A stretch of DNA of 64,000 nt from Vanessa cardui (taxonomy: Eukaryota; Arthropoda; Insecta; Lepidoptera; Nymphalidae): the NCBI RefSeq assembly GCF_905220365.1, contig NC_061129.1, positions 8,804,803-8,868,802 of the forward strand, in the 5' to 3' direction. Shown piece after piece: positions 35,865-50,281 of the stretch (position 1 is its first letter; every line of letters begins with the position of its first letter). Both the position numbers and the translations under genes were made by a program. The notes under the pieces are model-generated. The model was not told where the DNA came from, made no database searches, and was given only the letters and a program-made list of their open reading frames with translations.

Positions 35865-37748
35865 ATATAGCTGTACTTTCGTTGTTCACATTTGAATATA
35901 ATCAGAAAGGTAGTTAAAATATATAATAGAGAATGATGCGTAGAAACGATCCGTTAACAGGTCGATTATGCGAACCCATCAAGTGCGTACTCGAGCGAAA
36001 CGGGACCTCTCCGCCGTGTGCCTAATGGCGGGTCACGCATTTAAATAGCCTGATTACGATCGGATCGCTTATCATATACAATTTTCATTATTTCACGTGA
36101 AATTTGAATAAAATCCGCACACACCCGCACTGGTTTTTATTACGTTAAGTAAATATGGAGTGATTTATATCCGACATGTATAATGTCGTTACAGTAATTT
36201 CGCCGATTTGATTATTCAGAGGCTCTGCAACAAGGTACGGTTGAATTTTAAGTACATTAATTTTTGGTCGAAAATTGGACAGTGAGTCTCGACGAGCCGG
36301 CGAAAAATAATGAAAATGAATCCAGCGCATTGTGTGATAAAACGTATTCAACTCTGACTCTCGGTCTTAATTATAATCTATTAACTGAACTGAACTATTT
36401 AATGGTTCTTTGTAAATATTTTAAGACTGGTAAACTTATTTTATTTTTACGTGATCAACGTTGGGTAGTTTGTAAAATTACAAAAGCGCAACTCACTGCT
36501 AAAGCCTTTTAAAATAAGTAATGTGAACGCGTATAAGCTTCCGTACTTAACAACCGCATACTGCAGCACTTACTTTTATTGCGTCGTTATAACATATTCC
36601 TGAATTTGTTAATTTGAATATGATAAACTTACATATATGACAACCAAAATATTTCATTCGAATACTTGAAATCATTAAGATCTCTTCAAGGAAATATAAC
36701 TTTATAACGACTTATTGTATTTTTACAAATAAAAGAAGTACTAGTTATTCGTAATTGTAAAATTTCAAAAGAATTTATTTTGTAGAAAAAGGAAGTAAAA
36801 TAATTTAAAAATTTGAATTTACGGCGTTGCTTTTTGCAATTCATTGTCTGCTGGAAATAATTAACTGCCTGACTCGACATAATCTTAAGCACCTACCTAA
36901 ATCTCGGGTCGTTACAGTAGATATACAGTTCTACCAACTTGACAAAAAAAAATTAATCCTCGACATTATAGCAAAGACGAAGACTTTAAAATTTCATGAT
37001 GTGCTTGATTTGCATTAAATTTTCTATTCCAATGGGCTGGCAACTCAGAATTATTAGCAGAATAGACAAAATCCCTTTTAACGTGCATTAGCATGCGACT
37101 ATATAATTTCGTTGGAGCGGGCGTCATTGTTTGGAGGCGGTAATTTATATTGTGCTTTGCGAAATTAGCGAGGCCACAGTAGCCCAGGTGGCGCCCAGGG
37201 CCATTACCACCGGGATTTAGTTTGCGGAACGCGGACTTTAACTAAGACCGAGTAATCTTTTGTGTAATTGTCGTGGCCATTAAAAATATATTAAGCTCGA
37301 CGTTCCTAATTTAATCTGTGCAAATTAACAAATTTTTATTATCATTACATTGTACTTTAATGCATAATTCAGTAAGTTAAATATTTCTATTTTTGTAGAA
37401 GCGATGAATAAGTCAAGAAAATTAAATTTTATAGCACATATGAGTGAAAATATTCAGAATAGAATGCAATAGCGAAAAATTTCATTAAGCTAGAGTCAAA
37501 ATATTCGTCTGTTTCGTAGATTTTAATGTAATTTGTACACACACATACCAGCATACGACACAATTTCTATGAACTAACTATTCAGAATATAACCTTGTCG
37601 GTTTTGCACTTCAATTATAATACTTGGAAACACACTTCCAACCGTCAGAGCCGTCTAGTTCTCTACATCTTTTCTTATAGTACTTCAACATTTTTATTTT
37701 GTAAAAATTTCAGCCTTGTAAAATATGTGAGCAAAACTATATTTACAT

Positions 37749-38082
37749 ATAATAAAATTGGAATTACTGTTTGTCATATTAAAATAACCCCTGTTTACTA
37801 AATGCAAATGCATGTTTACACAATACATATACCAAAATAATATTTTATTGACTGTGAATTTACTCTCTGTCAATCTCTGGAACGGCTGGACCGAACGGCT
37901 GTAACAAGGAATAAGGCTTGCTTACTTTTGTTGTAGAAATGTAGATGAAATCATAATAAAGTCACTTGCACTTATTATCACAAAAACTTTCTAATACAGA
38001 ATTAATAAGTTATAGTAAAATCTGTAAACAGAAAAGTAAAATTTTTGTTAAATTTAAACGTGCACGAAATCGCGGGACCAAC
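37749..38082 (+). repeat. Dispersed element, family C copy 3
   Basis: Begins ataataaaattggaattact and ends acgtgcacgaaatcgcggga, as in the copies at 542-792 and 22241-22510. The middle carries tctggaacggctggaccgaa. Confidence 0.7.
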
Positions 38083-40140
38083 TTGTCTTTACTATAACTC
38101 TTTTAATAGTAAATTTCTACCTGTTATATGATTCTTTGTTGAGTTATTACTATGTAGGGAACAGTGTGTATTGTCAATTATCTTTTTTCTAAAAAAAAAA
38201 GCAATCTTATTTTGAAATTGATTCTATGCGAAAAGGAAAACTCAACTCAATTTCATGCAACGAATATTTCGAAATGTTTTTTCCATTTCCTTGACCACGT
38301 AAAAACCAGCCAGCAGGGAAAACCTTTGCCGCATATACCGTGATTTTTATATTCTTCTTGCAGATATCCATATTTATCGCTATCCGTTACGAAATATCAT
38401 ATATACGATATATACACATTCCACATATAGCTTTGAGGTGCATTTATAAATATAATGCGTATTATCCCGTCCAAAAACCACGAATGTTAGTCGACCAATA
38501 AATTACTGTATGATTCTTTCAAGTATAAGCTATATAAAATAAAAAGTATATTAAAACAAAAAAACTAGTTGAACATTGCCAATATCGAAAGACTTAAATT
38601 TCATTTTTGTGTCAGACAATTTGAATTGATCGAGTTTCCAGTTCTCAGGCACTTGATTCATATTAATCTGACAGGCACGTATCCGTTAATTTTCATCGAA
38701 AACATAAACAGTATAATGTAAAAGAAACTTAATAAGGGAAATGAAAATGTGTCTTGGAAAAAAAATCTTATTTGGAAGCAGCGTTGCGTACGAATTACTC
38801 TTCGATTTTCAATTGAGATTTCCTATTAAATTTGCTTACACTTTCATAGCAACTTATTACCATAAGTCTTGCTTTAAATTCCCTATAAGCTTCATATTTA
38901 GGGTTCCTTAGTTAACTTTAATATAATTTTATTAATATTATCATTCAACGTGGGTGAGAAAAGTTAATTTAATGAGCATTATTCGTATAAATATAAAAAC
39001 TACTGTAACCGAATACCGTTAATAAGTTTTTGATGAATTCACGTATAAATATTGGGAAATACGAACAATTTGAACAATATCAACATTATGCTTGCAAGAT
39101 TACTCGCACACTTGTTTACTTTAAAAAAGCCTTTAATGTTTTAATAAAATATTGGGAACTGCGAAAATGCGTATGCATTTATAATTTCATATTGATATTC
39201 GTCAAAATATTTTGGTTTAATCAAGTTTAAATCTCATACACTATAAAGAAAATGACCATAAGAATTATTAATTACATATGTTCTTCTATTCATATACTCT
39301 ACTTCCTTCTTTTTCATAGAGGGGATTGTTACATTGACTGAAACTTGAAATATACCGATCGGAATAAAAGTAAATTGTTATCTAGTTTATGTATATCTTT
39401 ATTACTTAAAATGTCTTCGTCTACATATTATAAACACATGACAGAAAGAGAATTACAGTACTTTTTTATTACGGTTTGTATATTCTCATTGCAGTGTACA
39501 CACAAAAAAAATTGTTAACATTGTTGTGTGCGATAGTCTTGAAGAAGTATGTGTCGTAGAAAAAATTTGACCCCAAGAACTTCGACGTCAAATCATTCAT
39601 ATTTATGTGTATTTCGTAATGGCCCTGTCAACAAAATTGAATTAATTTACCGCTTTCGTTCATATTTTATGTTCGTTATAATAGATTCGAGATACTTAAA
39701 ACGTTATGTAGTTAATATATTTTTATACGAGGCATTCTCATGCATAACAACGATTTCATCTTATTCGGAGAATTTTATTTAACGTGAATAATTGAATTTA
39801 TTTCTACAAGATTTAAATAGCATCTTCTTCATCTTACCTTAATTATATTACAACTGTTACGTGGAAGATTAAACGCTTTGATTAGCAAAGGACCCAGCAC
39901 GAAATGTTGACAGGGCTTGGTAAGACTGTAATTCCATAATTTCTTAGTTCTGTTGGTTTTCTGTACTGTCCCAATTACTACTTTAGCCTAAAATCAAATC
40001 AAATGTATCAATAGTATTACATTTCAATAATAACGAACAAAGGAAGAATGATTGTAGGGCATTAAACAATCCTACTTGATTTTGAATCATCCAATAAAAT
40101 CATAATCTTCCGATAAGCAGCTCTGCGTGGTTACAATACA

Positions 40141-40295
40141 GTATCAAGTTTTATAAGATTTTATTGGTGATGCATTGACGTCATAAGGAATAGTTATTTC
40201 ATCTTACAGTGCCATTCTGTATAGTATGACCGCATACCAACAGGGAATTTGGCAGTCCGACTACCCATTTGAGATGCTAAAAAAATAAATAAATG
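40141..40295 (+). repeat. Dispersed element, family B, decayed copy
   Basis: cataaggaatagttatttca, cttacagtgccattctgtat and an A-rich end follow the order seen at 13587-13868. Confidence 0.55.
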
Positions 40296-40793
40296 AATGA
40301 TAAACTTACGTTTGTAACAGGACAATCCTTAGGCAGGTCGAGTATGAAAGGTATGTCAGACATATTATGGATATTGTCAATTCGTACAGTTCCACACTCA
40401 CCGCGTTTAGGCCCCTTACATGTTTCATATTTTAAAAACTCAATTTTATACGGTCCCTGTAAAAATATTTGTGTTTATTTTATATATATTTTTTGTATAT
40501 ATACAGAAATGTAAGAAGAGTTTGGTGGTGTTTGTAATTCTTCACTTCCTTCAGGGATACCCCTTTTATATTTGATGCAATATTTTGTACTCATGGAGAT
40601 TCTCGGATTATTTTTCGCTATAGATAGAGCATATGATTGTTCATTCCGTTTATTTCCGAAATTTCCAGCCTCCCATCACACCTCTCAATTTATTCGCGAA
40701 GTTTTAATCTTTTATTAGTGAAATGTCGTTCGTTATTTTACCTGCTCGTCTCTGCATTCATCTAAAAATTTCGCCATTTTACGGAAATCCCAA

Positions 40794-41091
40794 CAACAAC
40801 AACAACAGCCTGTAAATTCCCACTGCTGGGCCAAAGGCCTCCTCTCCCTTTGAGGATATGGAACATATTCCACCACGCTGTTCCAATACGGGTTGATGGA
40901 ATACACATGTGGCAGAATTTCTATGAAATTTGTCACATGCAGGTTTCCTCACGATGTTTTCCTTCACCGCTGAGCACGAGATGAATTATAAAGACAAATT
41001 AAGCACATGAATCAGCGGTGCTTGCCTGGGTTTGAACCCGCAATCATCGGTTAAGATGCACGCGTTCTAACCACTGGGCCATCTCGACTCA
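40794..41091 (-). mobile_element. tRNA-derived SINE (Metulj type), copy 2, with target duplication
   Basis: The best-preserved SINE in the window. On the minus strand the tRNA-like head has agatggcccagtggttagaa and gcgggttcaaacccaggcaa, and the body ends in gcccagcagtgggaatttac and a (gtt)n tail. The exact 10-bp repeat gaaatcccaa at 40784-40793 and 41092-41101 is the target-site duplication. Insertion is therefore recent relative to the copy at 9577-9893, whose duplication is blurred. Confidence 0.93.
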
Positions 41092-41768
41092 GAAATCCCA
41101 AATCGTTAAATTTTTTTTTTATTTTTTTTTATTCAAGTTGTCATTGTAACATATATGCAGATGTATCCGAGTACAGAGTAAAGTAAAGAAACAAATAATA
41201 GACACAAAGAAAATTAAACCTACTAATTTAGTACTTGAACAATAATATAGACAAATATACGTATCGTTAACATGCGTTCGGTACATACGAATGGGGGATA
41301 AATTTCGTAAAATTATTTATTTCAAAAGATTTTTAATATTTTAATAATTTGAATTTTAAGCACGTCTCTAGAGTTCTGTCGTTTCGATTTTAATAGTCAT
41401 TTTGACCTACTTTTAAGTTATTCTGAACAGAAACAAGCCGGAAAACTGGACCTACTATTTTTGTAGTCTAATAAAGTAAACGAAATACTAGAGTATTTCG
41501 ATTTTCATGCATCTAGCTTTCATAAATTTCGAAATATTGACTTTCAAACACGCGGGCCTTCTATTCCTCTATTCAAAACTTTAGCTGTGTTCATCCATTA
41601 TGACTTACTATTGGTATCAAAAAATGCAATTAAACCTCAAAACGGTTAAACTCTTGGAGCAGACCAAAAAAGTTAAAACTATTAATGAATGATTTTAACA
41701 ACACTTTAAAAACACTGATAAATACAGCTCATACTAATATGAGTTAGCTTTTTAACGCTTAAAAATCT

Positions 41769-41890
41769 TACTGAGTTTCTTGCCGGTTTACATTGGTAGA
41801 AACTGCATTCCAAACCGGTGGTAGCTTAAAAAAGTTTGTTAAGTGACGATTCAATGCTTGTAAAAACCTACTCGAAAAACGTATAATGAT
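41769..41890 (+). repeat. Family A (non-LTR 3' UTR) fragment
   Basis: ctgagtttcttgccggttta, ttccaaaccggtggtagctt and gacgattcaatgcttgtaaa occur in the order of the minus-strand copy at 27497-27665. Confidence 0.7.
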
Positions 41891-42939
41891 ATGTTATTAA
41901 CAAACAAAAATTTTTTGTTATGTTTTAAAAAAAAATTACGCATACAAAATAAAATTATGATGATTACAAGACATTTTTTTGAAAATGGAAATGAGAATTG
42001 GAGTTCAATTTAATAATGTAATCTACAAAATAATCCACAGTTCTTACTTGACTCTGATGATAGTGGCTTCATTATACATATATTAGGTCACCTTACCCAA
42101 CCTATGGGTCGTACTCGAAGTTAAATCATATAAGCCGTATAGTTAACAGCATACCGAAAATGTAAGGGTTCATAAGAAGATCTAACTGAAGTAAATATAT
42201 GCACCAATTACTATTTACTATTACCTGCCGGCTTGCAGTTGTTTTTGGGCCTAAATTCCTAGAGACGTCCTGATATATTTAGTTTCTTAAGACTAAAATT
42301 GGTGACGAAATTCGAACGAAAGTGCATTTGTACGTGTCGACACAGATTAAATGGTTAAGCGAACTCAAGGTTTTGAAACTACTAGTATTGCTTCGGACAC
42401 ATATGTTGCAGAAGTTTCGGAGTTAGACAGCATATAAGATACCGTAGTTGGGGTGACTCAACATTGACCGCTGACCCAGTAAAGTTGCCTTTACGTGGCG
42501 AGATGAAGGATGTTTTGAGAAAAAGCAAATTTAAGTAGCAAACGACAGTATTGATTATAGACTGATGTAACGGAAATAAATTATAAAATACTTACGTAAT
42601 TTTTTTCTTGAGTACTTTGAGTTGCTACAAGATCATATAAAGTCATTAGTATCAGGATATACACAAGCCAGTTCATCCCGAATAAATAGGACTAAAAACT
42701 CTGTTCGACTGAGATATTACTTACTTAAATGCCATAAAGTTGTTTCAAAAATAAATTGTGAACGAATTTCAATCAAATTATATAGCCACCGGAACATTTT
42801 AGATAATCATAATGAGTTTATTGTTTAATCAAAAATAATTTCCTGTTATTTGTTAGATTTGATCGTTTTTTATTTGATATTGTTGTTAAAAATAATGGAT
42901 TATATTTTGCGCAATACATATTTATAGTGTTTGTTATGC

Positions 42940-43260
42940 TTGTGTTTTACTTGGTGCCTTGGTGGTACAGTTGCTAGATATTAGGGTCTGGGGAGTCTTG
43001 GGTTCAAAAGAAAGATTCTCATTAACTCCCCAGAGTCCGGAAGTTGGAAGTGTATATACTTCCGGGCGTTGAAAAGTACGTAAGGCCCTGCTCCTGAACT
43101 TTATTCGATCGTGTCGTATTTGACGTCCCACTGGATTACGAGAGTAAGGGAATAGAGTGTCCATGTCCAGCACTGGCTGGTCTCTCTCGGGATGGATCGC
43201 CTTGGTCGAAATCGGTCATGGAGACATCACGTTTGTAAATTTGTTCTAAGAATAATAATT
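42940..43260 (+). mobile_element. Second tRNA-derived SINE family
   Basis: Starts ttacttggtgccttggtggt and carries ctggggagtcttgggttcaa, a tRNA-like A/B-box head, then gtccggaagttggaagtgta, ggccctgctcctgaactt and gatcgtgtcgtatttgacg. It ends in an (aat)n-like tail. I recognise it as a lepidopteran SINE type unrelated to the Metulj-like copies. The B box is damaged. Confidence 0.75.
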
Positions 43261-43754
43261 ATATAAATATAATATAATAATATATTTATTGCATTCTTCG
43301 TTAGTGATGATTTCAAAACTATTAAGTAATAAGCAAACGCTTAATCTCTATTAGTTCGGGAACAATGGAAGCCTTTTGGCAACATTACTTAATATACATA
43401 CTGTATTTCATCAACCATAGCAATCTAGCGCCAAGCGATTGCACTTCCTTTATCAAGCGCATTATTATCACCATCACCGCACAACGGGTTGCTATAAGTA
43501 GGTACAGTTAATTTTTAATCATTAATTCAAAGAATATTAATATACCAGGTAGTACCAATTTATGCCAAGAAAAATTATTTAAAACTGGCCGTTTCTTTAA
43601 AAATGATTGATATCGTATCAAATCTAAATATGTGTGAATGATATGCTTATTAGGTGGAATTTCCTAGTGCATGATAATTATATACCGTCGGTAAACTTTT
43701 TTGTATGGATTAAATGAAATATAGAAGAACACTAGAAGAACTGATTATTTGCGG

Positions 43755-43985
43755 AGTCGAATCAGAGCAGCACGTACGAGTTTTTCAAGTGCTTAATATG
43801 TGTTTACACTCGATCTTCGTCTGTAGTGAAGAAAAACATCGTCAGGAAATCTGCACGCTTCGCAGGAAATTCTGAGCCAATTCGTTGTAAACGAGCGTAG
43901 AGCATTAAGTCTTAAGCTTCAAATCCTTCTCTATAAAGTGAAGGAAGGCCTCTGTTTAGCTCTAAGACATGTAACAGTATAGTAC
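43755..43985 (+). mobile_element. Decayed SINE (Metulj-like body), + strand
   Basis: gtgcttaatatgtgtttaca, gtgaagaaaaacatcgtcag and gtgaaggaaggcctctgttt follow the order of the SINE body at 40794-41091 read on its own strand, with many changes. The tRNA head is not recognisable. Confidence 0.55.
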
Positions 43986-46229
43986 TCGCGAATTATTATG
44001 AATATATTTTATTATACAAATAAGTTTAAAATACTTAAAAGTGAAAAGATGATTTAAAAGTGTTTTGTCATGACTACAAAAAGTAAATATAATTCGTTTT
44101 CTTAATAAATCCCATAAATTTACACACATATATAATATTATTTCATTTATATGGTTTTTTATTAGTTATTAATCGTAATAATAATAGGTACTTTAATAAA
44201 ATTCTAACTTTGTTTATTTTACTTCTATTGAATACATGTACATATTCAGGTTATTTAGGTAATTTTGTTGTACTTGCTTTTGTTATTTGTTGCGTAAAGT
44301 AAATAAAATGTTTACGCATCGACAACATCCGTTTTAATACCAGCAGGAACTTTACCGAACTTTAGAACTCTCACGAACTTTACTTTCTTTTTTGCGCTAA
44401 GTGCCAATAGCCTTCAATTAAAATAGCCTTGATATATAGACATATATATATAAGACTGCATTATATAGAGTGCTTTTATTTTTTGTTCTTAAAAGTCTAA
44501 TACGAAATATGTCTTTGTTTTTATACCATATTTTAATTGCAAATCTAGTAGTGCAAATTGTTTTATATAATACCAGTACACATACACTTTTTCATAGTTT
44601 CATGTAGTTCTTCTAAGGCTTTTTAATTAGATTAATACCTTTTGAAAAGTTACTTCGCTTTATTACGAAGGCTATGATTATATAATGTGAGTAAAAAGTT
44701 ATAACAAAAGTGTGAGCAAGTTGGTGTACGTTTTGATGTCATTAGTGCATTTTATTTTTGCCTCATTTCCGCAGCGAATTTCGCGTTATAGCTTAATGCA
44801 TTAACCCATTACGTATCACCTGCAACATAAACTATTCTTTTCTCATTAACAGTGCCCGTTAATTGCCACATATGATATTGTTTACGCATCAGCTAACGTA
44901 TTCCATATATTTTAAGTTTATATAAGGTCATATAATAATACTTTAATTCAAATGTGAATAAGGTTTCATATTTTATATTTATATGCGTTCTTTATTTGAT
45001 ACTTGTCGTTTTTGCTTTTTGTGAAGCCTTTGATGTTAAAAATGTTTGTATTTTTAAGGTGCATATAACGAGAAACGAAAAATACGATTGCATTCTTTAA
45101 GTGTGATTCATATTGCAAAGTTCTTTGCCGTTTTCAAACACAAGTCTACACTCGACCATACGCTTCTATATCTGATTCAGTCCACAGACTCTCGACCCCT
45201 CTGTTTCCCGGCTTATGTGGCGATCACTGGGCTTAGTCTAAATTGCAATGAAATGAACTTCCGAGCTTGCGAGCTCTGGAAATTTTATTTAAGGATTAGG
45301 TAAATATTTGAACTTGTATGCACTACTCTAACATAGTTTGAACTTCGGATACTACAAAAGGTTGTTGTGCTAACTTTAAAGCGCAGTGAAAGCGACCTCA
45401 GGCGAGGGTAGATTAATTATTATGTCCGCATTAAAGAGAACATTTTTTATTTTTTTGGTACTAAGTAACGAATTACTCGTAACATTGTAAAAGAATATGA
45501 ACACTTTTTGGTTCTCGCGTATATTTAACAGGTAAAAATAATATAAATTGATTTAGAGTGTTATTTATGTACATCTGTCGAATTTATTAACGGTTTAATA
45601 AAGACCCGAGTCGGGTTGAATAAATGTGAGGGCCTAATATGCCTTGCCTTCGTCTACGACCGCTGTCGGCTCGGTATAAGGATACCCGTCATATTCTCAC
45701 CGCAATTTCGCTATTCATATGGATAATATGCGGTAGTTTAAATATAACGTTGTGCTATTCCTTAATAAAGCATTTAATATTAATATTTGCATATAAGTCA
45801 TAGTTTGTATTGTATATTCTTGTAGCTATACTATTATTATGTGGCTAAATAATGACTATGTTTTAATTTGAAAAAAAAAATACATTACGCTACGGCCGAC
45901 GGGGGTGAAGCAATAATGTTTATCGCTAGTATTGTGTAAAAGACTTGAAACATAAAATTTAATACCAAATTATAAAAAGGATTAATGTAACCAATGAAAG
46001 CGATATCACTTCGACTGTTATTATAAACTACGTCTATATTCTAATGAATCATTTGTAGAAAACTTAATATAAAATCTTTATTGGATCTGTTCTAATTTAG
46101 TTATTTTTTCAAATTTAACTTTTTCACAGGTACGAAATATATTTTTCCGAGGCAAGAATGTCTGTTCGTAAAAATTGTAGTTGCAAAGTAGTAGCTTTTT
46201 CTGAACATGCGCGATATTTATTAAACTTT

Positions 46230-46415
46230 ATCTAAACCGCACCAACCATCATTCCCCTCATATTATAATTTTGAGTTGTGATTTTAAAAAAAGTAGCCAT
46301 GTCCCTCCCTAAAATTTAAATTATCTCTATAACTAATTTTATCTAAATCGGTTCAGCGGTTTAAATATGAAGAGGTAATAGACTTATTTTCGTATTTATA
46401 ATATTAGTAAAGATA
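46230..46415 (+). repeat. Dispersed element, family G, 3' part
   Basis: atcggttcagcggtttaaat, then cgtatttataatattagtaa, the same ending as 32664-33112. The left limit is uncertain. Confidence 0.5.
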
Positions 46416-48702
46416 AAAATGCTTTGTTCAAAATTATTGTATCCCAATATGTAAATATTTATTTATCAAATTACCGTTAAATTAATTCAATTTTTGGTAT
46501 CTAATTTTCTTATGTTTCGAATAACAATTATCATATTTAGCTTAGATTTTCAATCGTTTCTAAGTATTAACGCAACAAATAAAATAACTTAACTAATGAT
46601 AGTTTTCTTTATCAAATATCGAGGCCATTGAGCCTCGCTCTCAACGTCTTCAATACTTCATCAATAACATTACAATATCCACTTTTCGCGGAGACGTCAT
46701 GAGTATCCCATCGATCAAAATAATGTAGCTACTGATTGGAATTTTTACAAGGTATTTCCTTCGGGCTTGTTTATATAGCGAGAATAGGATAAGAAGTATC
46801 CTTCGAAGCATCGCTAGACCACTTGAGAAAACTCGAAGTGTGATGAATGATGGCGTCGTAGCCGCGACTCTGCGCTATCCACACCGCCGCATGATCGATA
46901 GTGCATTACTATTAAATTAGCGAAGTAACACTTAAACTATGTATAGGTTGCGCCAACAATGCTCCTTTTAAAATATTAATAGCGTAAAGTGCCGCATAAA
47001 AATTCGTTTTGTTTGATATTCATTTATATTCAAATTTAATAAAAACAATTTCCATTTTTATCAGCTCGGTGTACTATAGTCACTAAGTGTAAATGAAAAT
47101 ATTAATTTGTTTATACGAGTTGCTACGTTGAATGAGTCTAAATTGACGTATATTTATTACAGAAACGGAATTAGTTAAAGGAAACGGGTCTATTGATATA
47201 AAAATAGATTCTTATCAGAAATTTCCGTCAATGGAAGAAACCTTTCGATTTCGACGCTATTATGTCTCGTTTTCAATAAAATATTAATATTATAATTGAA
47301 AGAAACTGACGAAACATTTTAGTTTTACTTATTTGTATTAAACTAAAAAGAATTTTGTTAAACTCCAAATAATTTTCACGTAATTCCGGCGCTATACAAG
47401 TATGTTCGTGTTGATTAGATTAACTCATTTGTCATCGAAATGAGAGTGGAAGTGAAGAATCCCCTTGCGACTTTTCTGTTCGCGAGGCAACTTCGTAGTT
47501 TACCTTTCCCGTCGAGTGTTTGCTTCCTTTTATCGATTTAACGTTGTTTTGATTGCCACAATCTGACCTACCTACTCTTGGAGTTCTCTCGTCGATTGCT
47601 CCAAATATTTTCAAGAGTTCTTCATAATGCTTCAACGATTTTTTCCGGCCTAATGAGAAAAAATTGGAATATTTTGCAACGTTTCTTTTAATAATAAACT
47701 ATATGACAGGCTATACACCTACAGCTTACAATAGGGCCTTGATTGGTCACCTCAATTTAGAAGGCATTCCGGTGTTAACCTCTAGAATTCCGGAATACGT
47801 CCCATTCCCGACCCGACACCGTGCAAGATCCATATAACCGTTTATATAAATATGTCATGCCAATTGTTGTATAATAAACTCTATTCGTGAGATCTTAAAC
47901 TTGCAAGTTGAATCTCTAGACAACCGTACTTATATACTATATTAATTATTGCTATACAACGCATTGATAATACATAATTTACGGTTATTAGACAACTGTA
48001 ATCTAGTAGGCATCGAATGATTACGTGTATTGAGTTATAGAAATTTTATAATATATAAAATGAGTGAATTTTTTTACTATCATAATCACGGTTATGACGA
48101 CTATACCGTATATATTTATCAGTACTTGAAACTCCAAACAGAAATAAACTTTGTTTAGATTTAAAGATCAATATTAAACCACTGAATGGTTGAATCTTTG
48201 ATGTAAATTGGAATTTTGATTATGACAGTCAATTAAGTATGGTATGTAATATCAAGGAACAAAGTGATCTAATATTTTTTTTTATAAATTTACGAAAAAA
48301 TTAATCAGCAACATTCATGTATTAACTATTATTATTACATTTCATTCTTTTGTTTCGAGTTTTTAAAGAATAAGTTCTAGTTACTATTTTATATAGTTAC
48401 AGCAGTTTACGCGTGACAATGCGATAGTAGATTTGTTTTACATACAAACTCACATAAAAACGATGCAATTCAATGCTCATTTTCTATTATTTTATTTAAA
48501 ATCATAAATTACTATCGTGTTGACAAAGGAGTTGTTTCCGAGTATTCAACTTTAAAATAAGTAACGTGTTGTATATTTTCCGAACTACCTTCTTCCAAAT
48601 TACATGACACGTGAACAAGCCTAATTTTATATGAAAATAAACTTTTATAATATAAAACCTAGACACATACATGTGGAAATGAAATATTATTTTCTTTGCT
48701 AG

Positions 48703-48826
48703 AAAATCAAAATATAATTTATTCAAGTAGTTTCATAAAAGCTCTTTTTAATCGTTATGTTACAGCTTTGAATTAATGTAGAGCTTTCGCTGGTTTGGTA
48801 TGTAGATTCTACCAAGAACAGGCATA
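48703..48826 (-). repeat. Family A (non-LTR 3' UTR) fragment
   Basis: On + it reads aaaatcaaaatataatttat, then tgtagattctaccaagaaca, so on the minus strand it ends with an A/T-rich gatttt tail as in the 27497-27665 copy. Confidence 0.6.
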
Positions 48827-50281
48827 TTCACACTTTTTACCAATTTATATAAATACAGTTACATCATTATTTATTATTACACATGCTGAGCCTTATTTAT
48901 TTATAATATCTAAATGTTTTTATAAGTTGAATTATGATGATGAGCATAATACATTAAAAATTTTGATATAAAAATATTTTAATGGCTTAGTCTAGTAGAA
49001 ATTTAGATAAGTACGATAAGCACTGGTGCTTCATGAATGAGTGAATTCATCTTGATATCTGGAAGGAGGATTTATTACTGCAGCGCAGTTAGTAGTCATA
49101 TATCATGTGCACGAGGCCTTGGAATATACATACCTTTACACAATAGAAGTATTTTCATATTAAAAACTTCATTTTACCGTTAGCATCTTAGACGATATTG
49201 CATCTTATAAGTGTATTTGTAACATAAGTAACATGCGTTCATTATCATTACTGGCTATCTATCCGTTTCTTTATAGACCTATATTTTGTTGTGTTTATTC
49301 ATGTGTAATTTATTAGTCTCTCATTACACATATTTTTTTTAATATATAGTCTTAACAATGATCAATCATGTCCGTCTTATACCTAAAGCCGTCTTAGACC
49401 TAGTCAGCCAGCTAATATGAGAATTTGAAGTTTTGTTTTTTTTTTTTTATAATTAATTTTGTAATTTAACTTAAAATGAATGTACGTTTTATTAATAAAG
49501 TTTAGTTGTAACTGAATTTTAGAAGGTACCTACGAGTTAATTAAATCTCTTTATTTTTTAAAAGTCTAATCAAATGTCTTTGTATGTATCGAAATAATAT
49601 TTAAGCCAAAATTTGTGTATAAACAATTTACTCTGCCAATTTTTTTTTTTTCACTTTTGTTGTTGTACCAAGTAATAGTAATTAATAGTTTCATTAGCAT
49701 AGTGTTTGCTTTTAAATGATTTTACATAATCTATGTATGCATATCATCTAACTGTATATTTATATTAGAATGACAAATGTAAAAATCGCTAGCAATCTCA
49801 AATCAAAGCATATCATTTGAAATTATAAAGACGAGTAAGACTCATCTAACACAATGGCGCTAAGTTTAGTAAATGTTATATAAGGATTATTTGATCCTGC
49901 AAACGTTAATGCTTTCTAACAAGTTTTAAGAACCACACCCGTGAGATTATTACCGTGAGAGAAAGAGGTTTTATAATAACAATCGTCCTCAAGGTGTAAT
50001 TTCTGCAGTAACGACCACTCAAGTAGCATTAAACGTTAATTTAAATTCTTTTGTTAATTATCTACCCCCACAATCAGAATGGGGAATGCCAAACCAAGTA
50101 GTCTTTAGGGACTTCTATGCAGATTGCATTATGGTGTCAAACTCAATCTATTTTAGTTAGTTACAAGACAGGTTTGGACTAAACGCTTACATAGACCTGA
50201 GTCGTCCTTTCTAGCGTGAGGGTACTTCAATTAAAACTGTTCAAGTTTGTTAAAATGTTTGTGTCGGTACAGCAGTGCAAT

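Noticed and set aside
40980..41095. A tRNA gene on the minus strand
   Set aside because: The A- and B-box-like head belongs to a SINE with body, tail and target duplication; it cannot form a complete tRNA cloverleaf as a gene.
45520..45545. Recursive site at tatatttaacag|gtaaaa
   Set aside because: Poor pyrimidine tract and weak donor; matches of this quality are expected by chance in 50 kb.
46101..46140. Second recursive splice site (tttttcacag|gtacga)
   Set aside because: The acceptor is good but gtacga is a weak donor and no strong donor follows closely; not listed as a feature.
47432..47635. A 67-codon minus-strand protein gene
   Set aside because: Starts with ATG and is varied in composition, but no splice partners, no family resemblance and no codon-use contrast with surroundings were seen.
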